Shown: positions 4,515 to 7,075 of the stretch, one piece after another | Numbering within the stretch: position 1 is the stretch's first letter | Layout: every line of letters begins with the position of its first letter | Assembly: GCA_020201445.1 (NCBI GenBank) | Contig: JAIVGU010000209.1 | Span: 1 to 7,075 of the forward strand | Reading direction: 5' to 3' | Length of the DNA: 7,075 nt | Source of the DNA: Halobacteriales archaeon | Lineage (GTDB): Archaea > Thermoplasmatota > E2 > JACPAO01 > JAHFTW01 | The notes under the pieces: model-generated | What the model saw: the letters and a program-made list of their open reading frames with translations, nothing else | Databases searched by the model: none | What the model was told of the DNA's origin: nothing | Made by a program: the position numbers and the translations under genes

Positions 4515-7075
4515 ACCCGTGGCGCCGCGTGGTGGCCGTGGTGGGCGTGGGCCGCGCCAAGCTGGCCGCGGTCGCCGTCGTGGCGCTCTTCGCGACCGCC
4601 GGCCTGGCCAGCCTCGGCGCCCAGCTCCTCAACTCCAGCACCGGCGCCGGCATCACCGACTACCCCACCCTGGCGCGGCGCGCCGGCGACGCCGACCTCG
4701 ACGGCCTGCCCGACGTCCTGGAGAACCGCCTCGGCAGCAGCCCCGACCGCCGCGACACCCTCGGCCACAACGTCCCCGACGGCTGGGTCTACGCCTGGTA
4801 CCGCAGCGCCACCGACTGGAACGACACCACCGCCCTCGACCAGCCCGCCCTCGTGCCGCCGCCCGACACCCTGCCGCAGGCGCTGCGCGAGCCGGGCCGC
4901 CTCCACCTCCCCAGCGTGGCGCAGCTCTACGCCGCCGAGGCCGCCGGCCGCGGCGAGGGCACCTGGTGGCTGGACGTCCCCGCCGTCGACCCGCTGCAGT
5001 GGGACAACGACGGCGACGGCATCGCGGACGCCTGGCTGCTGCAGCACGGCCTGCGCCCCTGGGAGACCAAGGCCGACCAGCCCGCGCCCGGCGACTCCAG
5101 CTACACCCTGCGCGAGAAGTACGAGCAGGGCCTCGACCCCTCGACGCCGGACACCGACCACGACGGCCTGTCCGACCGCGCCGAGGTCTCCGGGCGCGCC
5201 ACCTTCGGGTCCCGCCAGGTCGACTTCACCCGCACCGACCCGCTGCTGTTCTCGGCGCGCGGCGACGGCGTGCCGGACGGCTTCGTGGTCCGCTTCGGCC
5301 TCGACCCGCACGACGACACGGTGGCGGACCGCGCCCCCATGCCGGGCGGGCTCACCGTCCGCGAGGCGTTCCTGGAGACCCAGCGCGCCTGCCGCAGCAA
5401 CGGCACCTCCTGCGACTGGCTGGCCCGCCTCTCCTCCGGCCCCCTCGTCGACCCGACGCGCTGGGACTCCAACGACGACGGCGTGCCCGACGCGTGGGTG
5501 GTGCGGCAGTCGCACGGCGACCTCTCGCCGCTGGACGACGCCCACAAGCTCGTCCTCTCCAGCACCGAGGCGTGGGACACCAAGGCGTGGGGCGGCGACC
5601 CCGCCGACCCCTCCGTCGTGGTGGACGACAACAATCCCCTCCCCAAGAAGCCCTTCCTGGCCACCCTGGCCGACTACTACGCCCGCAGCCGGCCCGCGGT
5701 GTGGAACGAGACCACGATGGGGCCGTGGTGGGGCGGCATCCCCTCCGACCTCGACTCCCCCGACGGCGCCCTGCCCCCCGCCGTGGCGCTGCGCGGCTGG
5801 AACGTCACCATCGACCCGTGCCGCGGCTGCCGGGACGAGGCGGCGCGCGCCGAGCACCGCATCCCCCTGGCCGCGGCCTCCGACCCCCGCCTCGCCGACT
5901 CCGACGGCGACGGCCGCTCCGACCTCGAGGAGTACCTTGGCTGGATGGGCGAGCAGGCCGGTCCCCGCACCAACCCCTTCGACAGCGACACCGACGGCGA
6001 CGGCCTGAGCGACGCGCAGGAGACCGCGGGCGGGCTGGGCACCAACCCGCTGCGCCGCGACACCTCGGGCGGGTTCCTCACCGACGGCGAGGCCTACGCC
6101 TACTGGAACGCCCGCTACGCCAAGGCGGTGGCGGACCTGGCCGCCAGCCCGGCCAGCGCCGCCGTCACCTACGGCTTCCTCAGGTCGGGGAGCGGCCTCA
6201 CCACCTCCGACCTCGAGCGGCTCAAGCCCGAGGGGATGCTGGACGGCACCACCCCCAACCTGCTCAACCCGGACGCCGACGGCGACGGCATCGCCAACGG
6301 CGCCGAGCTGCTGCCCAACACCTACCTCGACCTCCCCACGACGCAGGAGCGCCCGGCCACCGACCCCGCCCGCGCCGACAGCGACGGCGATGGCCTGCCC
6401 GACTCCTGGGAGGTCGGCTGGTCGCGCATGCGCTACTTCGTCGACTGCCCCAAGACGTTCTGCGTCGGCCCCAACCCCAGCTTCCAGGGCTGGCCGCTCA
6501 ACCCGGGGCGCTACGACTCCTTCGACCCCTCCGCCACCGAGGTGGCGCACGGGGCCGCCTCGGACGCCAGCCGCAACCTCAAGGGCGACCAGGTCAAGGT
6601 CGCCGCCGGGGAGCCGCCGCGCCAGTTCCGCAACGACCTGGCCTACCGGTACGGCCTGAGCCCCTTCAACGCCGACACCTCCCCCGACGACGGCATTCCC
6701 GACCTGTTCGCCATCCAGTGGGGCATCGAGGCCCTCCCCGCAGAGGTGCGCCTCCTAGCGGACACCAACCCGCAGTTCGCATGGGTCAAGGAGGCCGGCG
6801 AGCGCCTCGAGGGCAAGCGCCCCCCCGGCGCGGGGACGGAGGCCATCACCCACGCCGCCATCGACCCCAGCCGGACGATGCAGGGGATCAACCTGACCAC
6901 CAACCTGCGCGGGATGTTCTTCGGCCGCGAGAAGGGCACCTGGGTGGTGGACCCCTCCACCTCCTGCGCCACCACGACGCTGCCGCCCGCCGGCGACCCG
7001 CGGGCCGAGGCCGGCTACGACGTCCAGGTCGCCGACCGCTCCCTCTCTGCGTCCTGCTGGCGCTGGGCTCCCTAC
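4511..7075 (+). CDS. Large surface protein with TSP3-like calcium-binding repeats (3' truncated)
   Basis: The frame is open for 855 codons from the ATG at 4511 to the last base, so the C-terminus lies outside the window. The start is supported by the ATGA overlap and by GGAGG 5 bases upstream. Residues 18-40 form a hydrophobic segment after a basic N-terminus (MNPWRR...GRAK), a signal peptide or membrane anchor. Residues 60-731 carry about ten Asp-rich DxDxDGxxD repeats of the thrombospondin type 3 / bacterial TSP3 type, several followed by a Trp or hydrophobic strand (DGIADAW, DGVPDAW, DGLPDSWEVGW). These Asp loops bind calcium in characterised TSP3 proteins. The eight Cys include three close pairs (294/301, 437/440, 646/651) plus 819 and 849, all likely disulfides. 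Six sequons (N41, 104, 297, 399, 431, 794) fit a glycosylated exterior protein. Residues 735-855 show no recognisable domain. The product is probably an extended, calcium-stiffened surface or adhesion protein; no enzyme motif is seen. Confidence 0.88.
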   Translation, partial: MNPWRRVVAVVGVGRAKLAAVAVVALFATAGLASLGAQLLNSSTGAGITDYPTLARRAGDADLDGLPDVLENRLGSSPDRRDTLGHNVPDGWVYAWYRSATDWNDTTALDQPALVPPPDTLPQALREPGRLHLPSVAQLYAAEAAGRGEGTWWLDVPAVDPLQWDNDGDGIADAWLLQHGLRPWETKADQPAPGDSSYTLREKYEQGLDPSTPDTDHDGLSDRAEVSGRATFGSRQVDFTRTDPLLFSARGDGVPDGFVVRFGLDPHDDTVADRAPMPGGLTVREAFLETQRACRSNGTSCDWLARLSSGPLVDPTRWDSNDDGVPDAWVVRQSHGDLSPLDDAHKLVLSSTEAWDTKAWGGDPADPSVVVDDNNPLPKKPFLATLADYYARSRPAVWNETTMGPWWGGIPSDLDSPDGALPPAVALRGWNVTIDPCRGCRDEAARAEHRIPLAAASDPRLADSDGDGRSDLEEYLGWMGEQAGPRTNPFDSDTDGDGLSDAQETAGGLGTNPLRRDTSGGFLTDGEAYAYWNARYAKAVADLAASPASAAVTYGFLRSGSGLTTSDLERLKPEGMLDGTTPNLLNPDADGDGIANGAELLPNTYLDLPTTQERPATDPARADSDGDGLPDSWEVGWSRMRYFVDCPKTFCVGPNPSFQGWPLNPGRYDSFDPSATEVAHGAASDASRNLKGDQVKVAAGEPPRQFRNDLAYRYGLSPFNADTSPDDGIPDLFAIQWGIEALPAEVRLLADTNPQFAWVKEAGERLEGKRPPGAGTEAITHAAIDPSRTMQGINLTTNLRGMFFGREKGTWVVDPSTSCATTTLPPAGDPRAEAGYDVQVADRSLSASCWRWAPY
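4562..4630 (+). other. N-terminal hydrophobic signal/anchor of the TSP3-repeat protein
   Basis: Residues 18-40 (LAAVAVVALFATAGLASLGA plus QLL) are hydrophobic and follow a 17-residue N-terminus carrying R5, R6, R15 and K17. The first sequon, NSS, follows at once at residue 41. It may be a cleaved signal peptide (possible cut near ASLGA-Q) or an uncleaved anchor; the sequence does not decide. RR at 5-6 followed by VV is only a weak twin-arginine resemblance. Confidence 0.6.
4688..6703 (+). repeat. Array of about ten TSP3-like Asp-rich calcium-binding repeats
   Basis: Within the third protein the loops are: DADLDGLPD (60-68), DNDGDGIAD (165-173), DTDHDGLSD (214-222), a degenerate SARGDGVPD (248-256), DSNDDGVPD (319-327), DSDGDGRSD (463-471), DTDGDGLSD (493-501), a degenerate DTSGGFLTDGE (517-527), DADGDGIAN (588-596), DSDGDGLPD (623-631) and a degenerate DTSPDDGIPD (722-731). 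The spacing is very uneven, from about 22 to 136 residues between successive loops, unlike the tight arrays of eukaryotic thrombospondins and closer to bacterial and archaeal TSP3 proteins. The copies with all acidic ligands probably bind calcium; the degenerate ones may not. Confidence 0.8.

Noticed and set aside
4523..4546. Twin-arginine export motif at the start of the third protein
   Set aside because: RR at residues 5-6 is followed by VVAVVG and lacks the usual Ser/Thr before RR and the Phe-Leu-Lys after it. A Sec signal or anchor is the simpler reading.
4193..6550. Antisense open frame of 785 codons
   Set aside because: It lies opposite the TSP3-repeat gene, and its Gly/Val/Ala-rich product mirrors the GC-ending codons of the other strand. 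The + strand frame has a start with Shine-Dalgarno, a signal-like segment and recognisable repeats.

Overview
This window is a very GC-rich stretch (roughly 70% by eye, with nearly every third codon position G or C). It is completely filled by three genes on the + strand that overlap each other by 4 bases. No intergenic DNA is visible, so no promoter, terminator, RNA gene, mobile element or CRISPR array could be identified. All three products look exported or displayed on the cell surface. The organism is most likely a high-GC archaeon, perhaps of the Thermoplasmatota or a related lineage. The reasons are the PGF-like C-terminal anchor (Pro-Gly motif, hydrophobic helix, Arg cluster), the chained NEW3/CARDB-like beta-sandwich domains and the long array of Asp-Gly calcium-binding repeats. 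A GC-rich bacterium cannot be excluded from sequence alone.

Layout. Bases 1-429 are the 3' end of a gene whose start lies upstream; its product ends in a CARDB-like domain and a PIPG-type C-terminal anchor. Bases 426-4514 are a complete gene for a 1362-residue protein. It has a signal peptide, an N-terminal beta-rich head with four divergent repeat-like units, about six NEW3-like Ig-fold modules and a hydrophobic C-terminal helix followed by RRRA. Bases 4511-7075 are the first 855 codons of a third gene that runs off the window. Its product has an N-terminal hydrophobic anchor or signal followed by about ten thrombospondin-type-3-like (TSP3) Asp-rich repeats separated by long spacers.

How they may work together. 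The GTGA and ATGA overlaps, each preceded by a GGAGG Shine-Dalgarno, point to one translationally coupled operon. In both cases the GGAGG lies inside the Arg codons of the preceding protein's C-terminal tail. An operon of three large surface proteins (two apparently C-terminally anchored, one rigidified by calcium) suggests a cell-envelope or adhesion structure. No enzyme motif was recognised, and the biological role is unknown.
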